Shown here: one piece after another, positions 46,268-55,608 of the stretch
How the letters are laid out: every line of letters begins with the position of its first letter
How positions within the stretch are numbered: the first letter of the stretch is position 1
Origin: Pseudomonas mendocina
GTDB lineage: Bacteria; Pseudomonadota; Gammaproteobacteria; Pseudomonadales; Pseudomonadaceae
Reading direction: 5' to 3'
NCBI GenBank assembly: GCA_037482215.1
Contig: CP148074.1
Location: forward strand, 2,294,001 to 2,358,000
DNA length: 64,000 nt
Position numbers and translations under genes: made by a program
The notes under the pieces: model-generated
Told to the model about the DNA's origin: nothing
Database searches by the model: none
Seen by the model: the letters and a program-made list of their open reading frames with translations, nothing else

Positions 46268-46288
46268 AAATCCTTGTTCAGCAGAAGG

Positions 46289-47701
46289 TCAAACCAGTTT
46301 GGAAATGCCTTCAGGCTTTAAGGAGTCAGGGGTACCTTTTGAAAACTTAAGGAAGTAGATCAGTAGCACAATCACTAGAAATCCAGCTCCCCACAGCAGG
46401 GTTGAGAAGAACTCTTTGGTGAACAGCGTTGTGACCATAATCGCGAGCATGAGTATGAGGCCGCACAGACTGGTCCATGGATAGCCCCACAGTTTGAAAC
46501 TGAGGGTCTCCACAGGGTTCTGCCGGCGGAAGAACAAATGCGTCAGGAAAATCCCCGCCCACGTGAACATGGCCCCAAACATCGCCACCGACATCATCAT
46601 GGTGAATGCCTCTTCCGGGTAGGCCAGGTAGATCCCGGTTGCCAGCGCAATACCCATAGAAGACAGCAACAGTGCCGGAAGTGGCACGCCATTTCCTTTA
46701 ACGATGCCGAACACTTTGGGGGCCTGGCCCGCACGTGACAGGCTGAACATCATCCGTGTAGCGATATAGATCTGGCTGTTCATGGCCGACAGTGCCGCCA
46801 CCAGTATCACCACATTAAATATCGCACCTGCATAAGGCACTCCGGTGGCCTTCATCACCATTACGAAGGGACTTTCTCCGCCACTGTTATGCGCCCACGG
46901 AACTATCGCCAGCACGAGTGCGATGGTGCACATGTAGAACACCACCAAACGCACAATCGTGATGCGGAACGCCTTGGTAATCGCTTTTTCCGGTTGTTTG
47001 GCCTCACCAGCGGCTACAGCAATCATCTCGATACTTAAATAGCTAAAGAAAGCGACGATGACTGCCACCCATGTTCCCCATAACCCATTAGGGAAAAAGC
47101 CTCGGTCATTGGTGTAATTGCTGAAGCCAATGGTGGAGTCAGCGGGTGCGTTGTACACCACATAAGCCCCCAGCAGGATGAAGATCACAATCGCTAACAA
47201 CTTGAGTAACGAGAATGAGTATTCAATTGCACCAAACACTTTCACGCTCAGCGCATTAACGGTGATGAGGGCAAGGGAAAATGTCACCATCCAGTAGCCA
47301 CCCGGCACGTCCGGAAACCAGTACTTCATGTACATGGCAGCCGCTGTGATTTCAGTCCCTACTGCGAATACCACCGAAGACCAATACACGTAGCGAATGG
47401 CAAAGCCAAACCACGGAGCCACATAAAACTCCGCATAGGAGCCGAAGGAGCCTGACGCAGGATGGCGCACAGTCATCTCGGCCAGGCAGCCCATTAGTAG
47501 CAAAGCAACTACAGCGGCAATGGCATAGCTCACTAAAACACTTGGCCCAGCAAAACCAATTGCAAAGCCACTGCCTAGGAAAAGCCCTGTGCCAATCGCA
47601 CCACCAATAGCAATCATTGAGATCTGCGCACCGGTCAGGTGCGCTTTGAGTCCTTTCTCACGATCAACGAGATTGTTGAAAGTGCTTATTTTTTTTGTCA
47701 T
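46289..47701 (-). CDS. APC-superfamily amino acid permease, linked to kynureninase
   Basis: 470 residues with about 12 membrane helices. The N-terminus LKAHLTGAQISMIAIGGAIGTGLFLGSG is the AAT-family signature. The C-terminus lies in the cytoplasm after a last helix GAGFLVIVLLIYFLKF. The gene starts 28 nt after the kynU stop on the same strand, so the substrate is probably kynurenine, tryptophan or a related aromatic amino acid (inference from context). A terminator follows. Confidence 0.85.
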   Translation of the reverse strand: MTKKISTFNNLVDREKGLKAHLTGAQISMIAIGGAIGTGLFLGSGFAIGFAGPSVLVSYAIAAVVALLLMGCLAEMTVRHPASGSFGSYAEFYVAPWFGFAIRYVYWSSVVFAVGTEITAAAMYMKYWFPDVPGGYWMVTFSLALITVNALSVKVFGAIEYSFSLLKLLAIVIFILLGAYVVYNAPADSTIGFSNYTNDRGFFPNGLWGTWVAVIVAFFSYLSIEMIAVAAGEAKQPEKAITKAFRITIVRLVVFYMCTIALVLAIVPWAHNSGGESPFVMVMKATGVPYAGAIFNVVILVAALSAMNSQIYIATRMMFSLSRAGQAPKVFGIVKGNGVPLPALLLSSMGIALATGIYLAYPEEAFTMMMSVAMFGAMFTWAGIFLTHLFFRRQNPVETLSFKLWGYPWTSLCGLILMLAIMVTTLFTKEFFSTLLWGAGFLVIVLLIYFLKFSKGTPDSLKPEGISKLV

Positions 47702-47728
47702 CGCACTCTACTCCGCTAGGCTCAAGAT

Positions 47729-48973
47729 TCAGGTAACTGATTTGCGTGCAAGGAACTCAGGCCGGTCCCAAATCCGTTGTTCGAGGATTTCTCGCAAGCT
47801 GACAATGCAATCCCAGATATCCACGTAGCGGATATAAAGCGGTGCAAAACCAAAGCGGAGGATGTCGGGGGCACGGAAGTCACCAATGATTCCGCGATCA
47901 ATCATCGCCTGCATAACGGCATAAGCTTGCTCGTGGCTCAGTGAGATCTGACTGCCCCGCTCTTCACCTTCACGCGGGCTGCGAAGCTCAACGCCAAGCC
48001 CTTGAAGATGCTGATCAAACAGTGCAACAAACAAGTCGCCCAATGCTTTGCTTTTGGCGCGCACAAGGTTCATGTCGATGTTGTCGAAGACTTCCAGGGA
48101 AGCTTCCAACCCTAAAATGCCCAGCTGCGGTGCTGTGCCAACAAGCATGCGGTCGATAGTCGGATGTGGGCGGTAGTCGTGATCAAAATCAAAGGGCTTG
48201 GCATGTCCATGCCAGCCAGTAAGTGGCTGATCAACATTTGCAAAATGGCGCTCTGCAACGAACACAAAGGCAGGTGAACCTGGTCCGCCATTGAGGTACT
48301 TGTAAGTGCAGCCTACGGCGAAATCCACCTGTGCAGCATTGAGCTCAACTGGCATTGCGCCTACTGAATGGCACAAGTCCCACACCACGAGCGCGCCAAC
48401 TTCATGAGCCCGTTTAGTGATTTTGGCCATGTCGTAGCGGCGGCCTGATTTGTAATTCACATGGGTCAGGGATAGAACAGCAACGTCTTCATTGAGTGCA
48501 TCTAAGACCTCTTCTGGGTCTACACAACGGACTTCACTGCCGGTCAGCTCAGCCACACCCGAAGCGATGTATACGTCGGTTGGGAAGTTACCGCGCTCAC
48601 CCAGAATAACCTTACGGTCCTTGTTAATTCGCAGGGCAGCGACAAGCACCTTGAAAAGGTTGATCGAGGTCGAGTCAGCAACGATCACCTCGTTGTTTTT
48701 TGCATCGATCAGTTTTGCGATTTTGGCGCCTGCACGTTGTGGGGCCGGATACCAATCCGCATCGTTCCATGAGCGGATCAGGCCATGTGCCCATTCTTTT
48801 TTAAGAATACGTTCAAAACGCTCAGGCACATGTGCAGGCATAGCACCCAACGAGTTGCCGTCGAGATAAATAGTATTCGCAGGTAGATCAAAGCGATCAC
48901 GATAAGCCGCCAGTTGGTCCTCTGCGTCCAAACGCAGAAAGTCTTCACGTGTATAAGCCACTGAGCCGGACAT
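47729..48973 (-). CDS. kynU: Kynureninase
   Basis: 414 residues. PLP enzyme that cleaves kynurenine to anthranilate and 3-hydroxykynurenine to 3-hydroxyanthranilate, with loss of alanine. Family marks are YLDGNSLGAMP (about 36), WDLCHSVGAMPVEL (about 200), the PLP lysine in VGCTYKYLNGGPGSPAF (about 222) and TAPQLGILGLEASL. GGAG lies 5 nt before the ATG at 48973. No kynA, kynB or kynurenine 3-monooxygenase is in the window, although the 3-hydroxyanthranilate pathway downstream would need the latter to use tryptophan. Confidence 0.95.
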   Translation of the reverse strand: MSGSVAYTREDFLRLDAEDQLAAYRDRFDLPANTIYLDGNSLGAMPAHVPERFERILKKEWAHGLIRSWNDADWYPAPQRAGAKIAKLIDAKNNEVIVADSTSINLFKVLVAALRINKDRKVILGERGNFPTDVYIASGVAELTGSEVRCVDPEEVLDALNEDVAVLSLTHVNYKSGRRYDMAKITKRAHEVGALVVWDLCHSVGAMPVELNAAQVDFAVGCTYKYLNGGPGSPAFVFVAERHFANVDQPLTGWHGHAKPFDFDHDYRPHPTIDRMLVGTAPQLGILGLEASLEVFDNIDMNLVRAKSKALGDLFVALFDQHLQGLGVELRSPREGEERGSQISLSHEQAYAVMQAMIDRGIIGDFRAPDILRFGFAPLYIRYVDIWDCIVSLREILEQRIWDRPEFLARKSVT

Positions 48974-49101
48974 CACTACTCCAGTTTTTATTAGATATCC
49001 ACGACAGAAAACATCCACATAAGTGCTTTTGCCGGGTATCGGGTTGTAGATGAACCGATATTACTGAGGCAGTTTCTGGGGAAATAATAGAAAAAGACTG
49101 T

Positions 49102-49131
49102 CTTGGTATTCCATTTAGCAATACCCAGTAA
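49102..49131. promoter_or_regulatory. Dyad operator shared with the nbaE promoter
   Basis: CTTGGTATT-N9-AATACCCAG followed by TAA. The GGTATT / AATACC arms are perfect inverted repeats. 22 of 27 bases equal the site at 55508-55534. The form suits a LysR-type regulator. It sits about 130 nt before the kynU ATG and 200 nt before the porin ATG. Confidence 0.65.
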
Positions 49132-49162
49132 ATAAAATGAGAAAATACTGACTGTTATCGAG

Positions 49163-49176
49163 TTGATGAATATCAA
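49163..49176. promoter_or_regulatory. Perfect ANR/FNR box
   Basis: TTGAT-GAAT-ATCAA matches the full ANR/FNR consensus. If it activates the porin gene at the -41.5 position, the start would be near 49211. Confidence 0.65.
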
Positions 49177-49332
49177 GCACACTTATTTCTATTACAACCT
49201 ACATACGCATATTACTAGTATCAAGTTGCACTGTTTAAGTGCTGATGAGGTATGAGCCTCATTATCAAATACTTACTAACAGCATGTGAAGCAGACGTGC
49301 CGCGCCTCCTAACAAAAACAATCTGAGGACTT

Positions 49333-50655
49333 ATGAACAAGAAAGCAGCCGCCAGCGTTATCGTTGGATCTATGTTAATACTCCCTTTAACCGCCAGTGC
49401 AGATGACCATGAAGATGGTTTTATTGAAGGCAGCCATTTAAACATCCTGGCCCGAAATTACTATTTCAATCGTAATAATAAAGATGGCCGTAATGATGCT
49501 AAGGATTGGTCACAGGCGCTTTTACTGCGGTACCAATCAGGCTTTACCGAAGGCACCATAGGCTTGGGTTTAAATGCACTTGCTTTTACGGGCGTTAAGC
49601 TAGATGCATCCTCTGGAAAAACGGGCACAGACAATTTAAGGGTTCATGATGACGGCCACCCTTCTGATACCTTTAGTAAGGCTGGGGCTGCGCTTAAATT
49701 ACGCTGGTCAAACAGTACCTTAGTGTTCGGCGACCAAGAACCATTCAACCCGGTATTTGCCACAGGTCATAACCGACTCGTCGCCCAGACGGCAAAAGGC
49801 TTAAGTCTCGATATCCGCGAATTCGAGAATTTGAATATCGAGGCTGGGCATTTTACCGGGGCGACCGGCACGACGAGCACCAACACAGACGGTGAGCTTT
49901 GGGCACTGTTCGCCGGTGTCTCAACACCAAGCGTGGACTACATTGGCGCGACCTACACCCTGAGCCCCGGTACGGTCACCAAATTGTACGTCTCGCATTT
50001 CGAAGACTTATGGCATCAGTATTACTTTAACTTGGGTAAGAAGATCGAGCTAAAAAATAATCATTCGCTTAACTTTGATTTCAACCTTTACCGTACGCTC
50101 GATACAGGTAGCGCAAATGCGGGCTCTATCAACAATACTACATGGGGACTATCGGCTGCCTACGCATTTGGCGCCCATACCATAACGCTTGCGGCACAAA
50201 AAGTTGACGGGGACATTCCGTTTGATTACTTGGGTACAGGCGATGTAGATAGGTATGGATTTAATCGACCTGCCCAAGGCGGATCCATATTTTTACCTAA
50301 CTCAGTTCAGTACTCAGACTTCAATGGGCCTAATGAGCGTTCATGGCAACTACGATATGACATCTCCATGGAGGAATTTAACCTACCAGGTCTGTCTTTT
50401 ATGACGCGCTACATTCGCGGCAGCGGGATCGACGGCACACACGTTCCTGCCAACAGCCCGTACGCAAATATTTGGGGTGAAAACGCAAAGCATCACGAGT
50501 TGAACGTTGAAGCACGGTATGTTGTACAGTCTGGCCCTATGAAAGACCTTTCTTTTAGACTGAGGCAAACTTGGCATCGCGCCAATCATGCTCAACCAGA
50601 AGGAAACATGAACGAATTTCGTTTAATAACGGATTATCCCATTGATGTATTTTAG
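49333..50655 (+). CDS. OprD-family outer-membrane porin
   Basis: 440 residues. Signal peptide ends near TASAD (about 23). Typical OprD features: DGFIEGSHLNILARNYYFNRN at the start of the 18-strand barrel, KDWSQALLLRYQSGFTEGTIGLGLNALAF, and a C-terminal NMNEFRLITDYPIDVF ending in aromatic Phe. Members take up amino acids or aromatic acids. Its position beside kynU and opposite amnA suggests an aromatic or tryptophan-derived substrate. A possible anaerobic box lies upstream. Codon use is AT-richer than in the core genes. Confidence 0.9.
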   Translation: MNKKAAASVIVGSMLILPLTASADDHEDGFIEGSHLNILARNYYFNRNNKDGRNDAKDWSQALLLRYQSGFTEGTIGLGLNALAFTGVKLDASSGKTGTDNLRVHDDGHPSDTFSKAGAALKLRWSNSTLVFGDQEPFNPVFATGHNRLVAQTAKGLSLDIREFENLNIEAGHFTGATGTTSTNTDGELWALFAGVSTPSVDYIGATYTLSPGTVTKLYVSHFEDLWHQYYFNLGKKIELKNNHSLNFDFNLYRTLDTGSANAGSINNTTWGLSAAYAFGAHTITLAAQKVDGDIPFDYLGTGDVDRYGFNRPAQGGSIFLPNSVQYSDFNGPNERSWQLRYDISMEEFNLPGLSFMTRYIRGSGIDGTHVPANSPYANIWGENAKHHELNVEARYVVQSGPMKDLSFRLRQTWHRANHAQPEGNMNEFRLITDYPIDVF

Positions 50656-50666
50656 TTAATTATTTA

Positions 50667-50701
50667 CCCGGCTATTGAATCACCTAAATTCAATAGCCGG
50701 G
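50667..50701. terminator. Terminator of the porin gene, possibly also of amnA
   Basis: 14-bp perfect stem CCCGGCTATTGAAT / ATTCAATAGCCGGG with a 7-nt loop. It lies between the convergent porin and amnA genes. Confidence 0.75.
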
Positions 50702-50728
50702 CCTTTAATGCATGAATCAATGAACTGA

Positions 50729-51550
50729 TTAACTGCCGATTTTAAAGGCGAGTGTGGCAGCGCCACCGCCATAGATAGGGCCGTAATGAAGAACGTCTGC
50801 CCCCATATAGCGTTCTTCCAGGGCCCCAAGAATAAAGTGCAAGTGCTTGAGCCCCATGTCTGCTTTTGCTTCCTGACAATATTCAGGTAACTCGCTGAGT
50901 AGCGCAGATTGATTACCGGCCTTAATCAGCTCTAATACGCGTCGATTAAGGCGATCATCCTCTGGCTTTTCGAAGTGATCGTCTGCCGCTTCCATATCCC
51001 GGCTGATCAGCCCACCAGAGAGCCCCCCTACCCCAACAACCGCGACACGTTTCCCTTGCTCAGCAGCACATTCAACAGCTAACGCTGCCAGTTTTGCTGT
51101 GGCCGCAGCGTCGTCATAGAGATTGTTTGAAGCGACCACAACAGGTATGTCTTCTGTACCGACTCCTAGCAGTGTGGTCGCAACAATGGTCCCGGTATCA
51201 ATAGGAAACCCCTGGTAGTCGGCGCCCCGTGCGTTTATACCCTGCGCTTTGCAGCGTGCAACACAGGCTTGAGCAAGCTCAACATCACTGACGATGTCAT
51301 AAGGCATATCACCGAATTCGTGCCAGTTCTCGTCAACGTGAACGTCTTGGCTGCGGGCGCGCGTCAGCCAAATCTCATCAAGCACCGCGAACCATTGAGT
51401 GGAGTAAATCAGCACAACATCAGGCTGACTTGCCTTTAGTTGCTGACCCGCTTGCTCAATGGCCCGGCGATGCTGCTGCCAATTAGGTGCATCAGGCTTT
51501 AAAAGAGGCAGCGGGCTGCCGGGCAGCATAAACGCAGACACAATTGTCAT
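50729..51550 (-). CDS. amnA: 2-aminophenol 1,6-dioxygenase alpha subunit (non-catalytic LigB fold)
   Basis: 273 residues. LigB-type extradiol dioxygenase fold, but the iron-ligand histidines are replaced: FMLPGSPLPLL stands where the beta subunit has APHPPH, and VLIYSTQWF where it has VHSPHW. This is the known state of AmnA-type alpha subunits. VVGVGGLSGGLISRDMEAADDHFEKPEDDRLNRRVLELI matches my recollection of AmnA from Pseudomonas sp. AP-3 closely. The ATG at 51550 has AAGGA 8 nt upstream; a GTG at 51556 is also in frame. It lies 11 nt after amnB. Confidence 0.88.
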   Translation of the reverse strand: MTIVSAFMLPGSPLPLLKPDAPNWQQHRRAIEQAGQQLKASQPDVVLIYSTQWFAVLDEIWLTRARSQDVHVDENWHEFGDMPYDIVSDVELAQACVARCKAQGINARGADYQGFPIDTGTIVATTLLGVGTEDIPVVVASNNLYDDAAATAKLAALAVECAAEQGKRVAVVGVGGLSGGLISRDMEAADDHFEKPEDDRLNRRVLELIKAGNQSALLSELPEYCQEAKADMGLKHLHFILGALEERYMGADVLHYGPIYGGGAATLAFKIGS

Positions 51551-51561
51551 GGGCACTGTCC

Positions 51562-52497
<936 letters not shown>

Positions 52498-52528
52498 TTA
52501 ACACCTCCTGTTTTACTTGTTATTAGAT

Positions 52529-52942
52529 TTACGCCGTGGCTGTTGCGACTAACTGAAACTCCATTTCCACCAGTGCATTAAGGGGTAATGCACTAACACC
52601 AACTGAGGTTCTGGCTGGAGGCCGGATGTCTTTAAAGAACTCATCCCAATAGCTGTTGAGCTCGGAGAATCGATCAAACTCCGTGCAATAAATACGCACC
52701 AACATCAAGTGGTCGCTTGACCACCCTTGCTCCCGACACAGCGCCCTGAAATTACTCAGAACTTGGCGTGTCTGCGCGATGAGACCGCCTTCGGCTAGTT
52801 GTCCGGTGTGCGGATCTAACCCCACAAGCCCGGAGACGAAGATGAACTCCCCCGCCTTCACCACCGGGCTGTATAAAAACTTAGGTTTAGGCAGTACCAG
52901 GCTAGGGATCTGAGACCAAAGATGTACGCCTGCCTGAGTCAT
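52529..52942 (-). CDS. RidA-family protein in the amn operon
   Basis: 137 residues. RidA/YjgF fold: FLYSPVVKAGEFIFVSGLVGLDPHTGQLAEGG near the start and PPARTSVGVSALPLNALVEMEFQLVA at the end, with the imine-binding Arg and Glu present. RidA proteins hydrolyse enamines and imines; some act as 2-aminomuconate deaminase. It is a second such gene in the window beside nbaF at 60682, to which it is only distantly similar. It may quench a reactive imine from 2-aminomuconate semialdehyde (inference). AAGGAG precedes the ATG; amnB follows after 31 nt. Confidence 0.85.
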   Translation of the reverse strand: MTQAGVHLWSQIPSLVLPKPKFLYSPVVKAGEFIFVSGLVGLDPHTGQLAEGGLIAQTRQVLSNFRALCREQGWSSDHLMLVRIYCTEFDRFSELNSYWDEFFKDIRPPARTSVGVSALPLNALVEMEFQLVATATA

Positions 52943-52986
52943 ATGCAGCTCCTTGCCCGCTATACCGGCAGGCTTGAATGTGCGGA

Positions 52987-53451
52987 TTAGAGGTAACGCA
53001 GGGCGTACTTTTCTTGCAGCGCCAGTAACTTTTCACGGCTGGGTCGGCCATTAGGCGTGCTTTTGATCAACTCTCCGGCCTCGCGGAAATACTCCTCCGC
53101 GCCACCTGGGGTAAACGTCGTCAGGAAGCGGCAGTCTTCATAGCCGTCATTGCGAAAGAATTGAGTTACACCTTTAGGCGCTACAACGAAGCTCCCTGCT
53201 TTTGCTGTAAACACCTCGTCACCAATGTGCATGGTGAGTTGGCCATCAAGGATGTAGTTGTTCTCATCCTCATGTTCGTGCACGTGTTTAGGCACCACGC
53301 CGCCAGGCGGCAGTACGGTTTCCATTAGCGAGTACGCACCGTTTGTCTCATGGGCAAACACTTTTATGTTCATAAATGCCCCGGATGGGTGACGAACTTT
53401 ATGACCATCGACAGCGCTGACATGACGTGCATTGGGTGAAAGATCAACCAT
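52987..53451 (-). CDS. Cupin-domain protein, first gene of the amn operon
   Basis: 154 residues with one central cupin. Motif 1 is intact with HVHEHEDENNYILDG (about 62-76; two His and Glu). In motif 2, GSFVVAPKGVTQFFRN, the metal His is Gln, so only a partial metal site is left. It could be a dioxygenase-like, isomerase-like or sensor cupin; I do not recognise the subfamily. GGAG lies 7 nt before the ATG at 53451 (open frame to 53499). Divergent from the AraC gene, which probably regulates it. Confidence 0.8.
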   Translation of the reverse strand: MVDLSPNARHVSAVDGHKVRHPSGAFMNIKVFAHETNGAYSLMETVLPPGGVVPKHVHEHEDENNYILDGQLTMHIGDEVFTAKAGSFVVAPKGVTQFFRNDGYEDCRFLTTFTPGGAEEYFREAGELIKSTPNGRPSREKLLALQEKYALRYL

Positions 53452-53564
53452 GACTACTCCATTCCTACCATCACAATTAAGTACAAGTGGTAAGAGCATA
53501 CGGAGCTAGCTCATGCTAGGGTATTAGTGGTTTTGACAAAAAATACACAAAATACGCCATATTT
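53452..53564. promoter_or_regulatory. Divergent promoter region of cupin-amn operon and AraC gene
   Basis: 113 nt. It contains the palindrome AGCTAGCT (53504-53511) beside CATGCTAG. A perfect TTGACA (53533-53538) lies on the plus strand, but only 27 nt before the AraC ATG and with no good -10 at normal spacing. No Shine-Dalgarno sequence precedes the AraC ATG. Confidence 0.4.
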
Positions 53565-54380
53565 ATGAACCTACTCATCCAGCCACCAACAGGCCATCAG
53601 CCCTCTCCGTCTGAGCCTCACGTACACTCTAATTACTTCGACGCAAGCAGCAGCACGCTGCTAGATCCGCAGCCACACGAGCATGCCCAGGGGCAGCTGG
53701 TATTGGCCTTAAAAGGGGTTGTGGGCTGTTTCGTGGATGAAAAACACTGGCTAGTCCCACAACATTGCGCGCTGTGGGTACCGGCCGGAATCCCCCATAC
53801 CAGCAGGTCCTCTGCAAACGCCCAAGGCTATTCAGTCTTCATCGAGCCATTGGCCAGTAACCTGCCTGACGAATGCTGCACACTAAGACTCAGTGCACTA
53901 ATGCAGTCGCTAATCATTGCATTAGCTGAACCACAGCAATTGCTTGCACCTGAAAGTCGCACGCTTGCTGAGCAACTGCTGCTAGCAGAACTCCCCGCTC
54001 AACCGCGTATTCACAGCTTCTTTCCACTGCCGCGTGACGCCCGCCTGAGAAAGGTCGCTGAAGCGCTAATGGATAACCCCGGTGATCGCCGCACGTTGGT
54101 GCAATGGTGCAGCTTCGCCAACATGAGTGAGCGCACACTGAGCAGACGTCTTATGGACGAAACCGGTATGAGCTTTAGCAATTGGCGCCGTCAGCTGCAC
54201 CTGATGGTAGCGCTTGAAGCGCTTGCCAAGGGGCACAGTGTGCAACGCATCGCATCTGACCTTGGCTACGAAGCAGTGACGGGCTTTATCACCATGTTTA
54301 AGGCTGCATTTGGCACGACACCGGCTAAATATCTTTCTGCACTCAAACCGCATTCACCGTTAGAGCCGGACAACCAGTAG
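53565..54380 (+). CDS. AraC-family transcriptional regulator
   Basis: 271 residues. The N-terminal cupin-like sensor domain has PHEHAQGQLVLALKGVVGCFVDEKHWLVPQHCALWVPAGIPH (about 37-80). The C-terminal double helix-turn-helix has RTLVQWCSFANMSERTLSRRLMDETGMSFSNWRRQLHLM and HSVQRIASDLGYEAVTGFITMFKAAFGTTPAKYL. It is divergent from the cupin-RidA-amnBA operon, which is its likely target. No ribosome site is visible before the ATG at 53565. Confidence 0.88.
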   Translation: MNLLIQPPTGHQPSPSEPHVHSNYFDASSSTLLDPQPHEHAQGQLVLALKGVVGCFVDEKHWLVPQHCALWVPAGIPHTSRSSANAQGYSVFIEPLASNLPDECCTLRLSALMQSLIIALAEPQQLLAPESRTLAEQLLLAELPAQPRIHSFFPLPRDARLRKVAEALMDNPGDRRTLVQWCSFANMSERTLSRRLMDETGMSFSNWRRQLHLMVALEALAKGHSVQRIASDLGYEAVTGFITMFKAAFGTTPAKYLSALKPHSPLEPDNQ

Positions 54381-54538
54381 CCAACAACACGAACAACAAT
54401 CAGGACAAACCTGCTCAAAACACGAAGGGACGCTATGTACATGGCCGTATTTTTTTCCTGCTTCTACTCGCCCGCCCCCAGCTCATCAGGTGCGCCTTGC
54501 ACAGCTGCACTGAGCGTTACGGTGGAGGGGAGAAAGCC

Positions 54539-55495
54539 ATGAAGTTCACCATGATGTCGGTCGCCCGCAAGCTGAAGTTCTACCAGCTGGTGGTATTGGA
54601 ACAAGTTGTACAAAGCGGCTCTCTGCTAAGGGCTGCACAGGCCCTCAACCTGACCCAACCTACCGTGACCAAAATCATTCATGAGTTGGAGTCGTACTTT
54701 AATGCGCCTCTGCTGCTTCGTAGCAACCGCGGGGTCAGTGCTACGGAGCTGGGCGTCCTGGTCGTCAACCGGGGTAAAACGTTGCTGGCTGAACTTCGTT
54801 CGCTTACGGATGAGGTCAATTCTTTTCAGCAAGGTACCAGCGGTCATGTGATGGTCGGAACATTGATATCTGCATCTGCATCTTTGATTCCACAAGCGAT
54901 GCAACTGCTCAAGAATGATGCCCCGGAAGTGCTGGTCTCATTGCGAGTGGGCCAGATGGACCACCTTTTTCCGGCTTTAGCGATGGGCGAAGTCGATTTG
55001 GTTGTCGGACGCGTGCCAGATGACTGGCGTTTGCGCAATGAGTCACCACTCTTACAAGTTGATGTGCTTTACACCGAAACACTGACAGTCGTTGCAGGCT
55101 CGCAACATCCATTGCATCAGCATCAAGGGCAGGTGCGCCTTAAGGATCTGCATGGGTTTCCGTGGGTCTTACCCACTCAGGACTCGTTGCTCAGGCGCAC
55201 CGCCGATATGTTGTTTGCCGAGGCCGATTTGCAGACACCGGCAAATGTCGTCGAGTCGCTGTCTATCCTCACTAACCTGGCGTTGATGCAAGACCAACAA
55301 ACTGTCGCCTTAATGCCTCAAGAGGCCACGGTGCAGTTTGTTGAAGCGGGTCTGCTTAAGACATTTGATCTTGGCATCCCCATGCAGTTTGGCGAGATCG
55401 GTTGCTTCTACTCAAACTCGCGGCAGCTCCCGCCTGCTGCCCGCCTTTTCCGTGACTGCCTCTCACTCGTCAGACCGGATGTAAGCAGCCACTGA
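54539..55495 (+). CDS. LysR-family regulator, likely activator of the nba operon
   Basis: 318 residues. N-terminal helix-turn-helix: VVQSGSLLRAAQALNLTQPTVTKIIHELESYFNAPLLLRSNRGVSATELG (about 24-75). A periplasmic-binding-like effector domain follows with GHVMVGTLISASASLIPQAM. GGAG and GGGAG precede the ATG at 54539; an in-frame start at 54497 is less likely. It lies just upstream of nbaE in the same direction. LysR-like dyads stand in the nbaE promoter region and at kynU. P. fluorescens KU-7 has a LysR gene nbaR in its related cluster (established knowledge), placed elsewhere in the order. Confidence 0.88.
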   Translation: MKFTMMSVARKLKFYQLVVLEQVVQSGSLLRAAQALNLTQPTVTKIIHELESYFNAPLLLRSNRGVSATELGVLVVNRGKTLLAELRSLTDEVNSFQQGTSGHVMVGTLISASASLIPQAMQLLKNDAPEVLVSLRVGQMDHLFPALAMGEVDLVVGRVPDDWRLRNESPLLQVDVLYTETLTVVAGSQHPLHQHQGQVRLKDLHGFPWVLPTQDSLLRRTADMLFAEADLQTPANVVESLSILTNLALMQDQQTVALMPQEATVQFVEAGLLKTFDLGIPMQFGEIGCFYSNSRQLPPAARLFRDCLSLVRPDVSSH

Positions 55496-55507
55496 CTGCG
55501 CTGGCTC

Positions 55508-55534
55508 CTTGGTATTCCAAACACCAATAACCAG
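55508..55534. promoter_or_regulatory. LysR-type recognition dyad upstream of nbaE
   Basis: CTTGGTATT-N9-AATAACCAG, 22 of 27 bases identical to 49102-49128. It lies about 88 nt before the nbaE GTG (centre to start), right after the LysR gene stop. Confidence 0.65.
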
Positions 55535-55551
55535 GGGGCCAAGTTCAATTA

Positions 55552-55562
55552 TTACTGGGTAA
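55552..55562. promoter_or_regulatory. Second half-site (possible activation site) upstream of nbaE
   Basis: TTACTGGGTAA. Its first ten bases equal the inverse of 49122-49131 in the kynU site. A distal dyad plus a proximal half-site is the usual LysR recognition-site/activation-site layout. Confidence 0.5.
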
Positions 55563-55608
55563 CTGATCTCCCTAGACTGACCTCAAATCATAATATTTGG
55601 AGGTCGCT

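Larger units (their letters stand above)
48974..49332. other. Divergent control region of kynU and the OprD-type porin
   Basis: 358 nt, AT-rich, no gene. It contains the shared dyad at 49102-49131 and a perfect ANR/FNR box at 49163-49176, listed separately. Promoters for both genes must lie here. Confidence 0.6.

Noticed and set aside
53517..53525. GGGTATTA near the cupin promoter as a third copy of the kynU/nbaE dyad
   Set aside because: Only one half-site is present and no matching inverted arm lies at the right distance.
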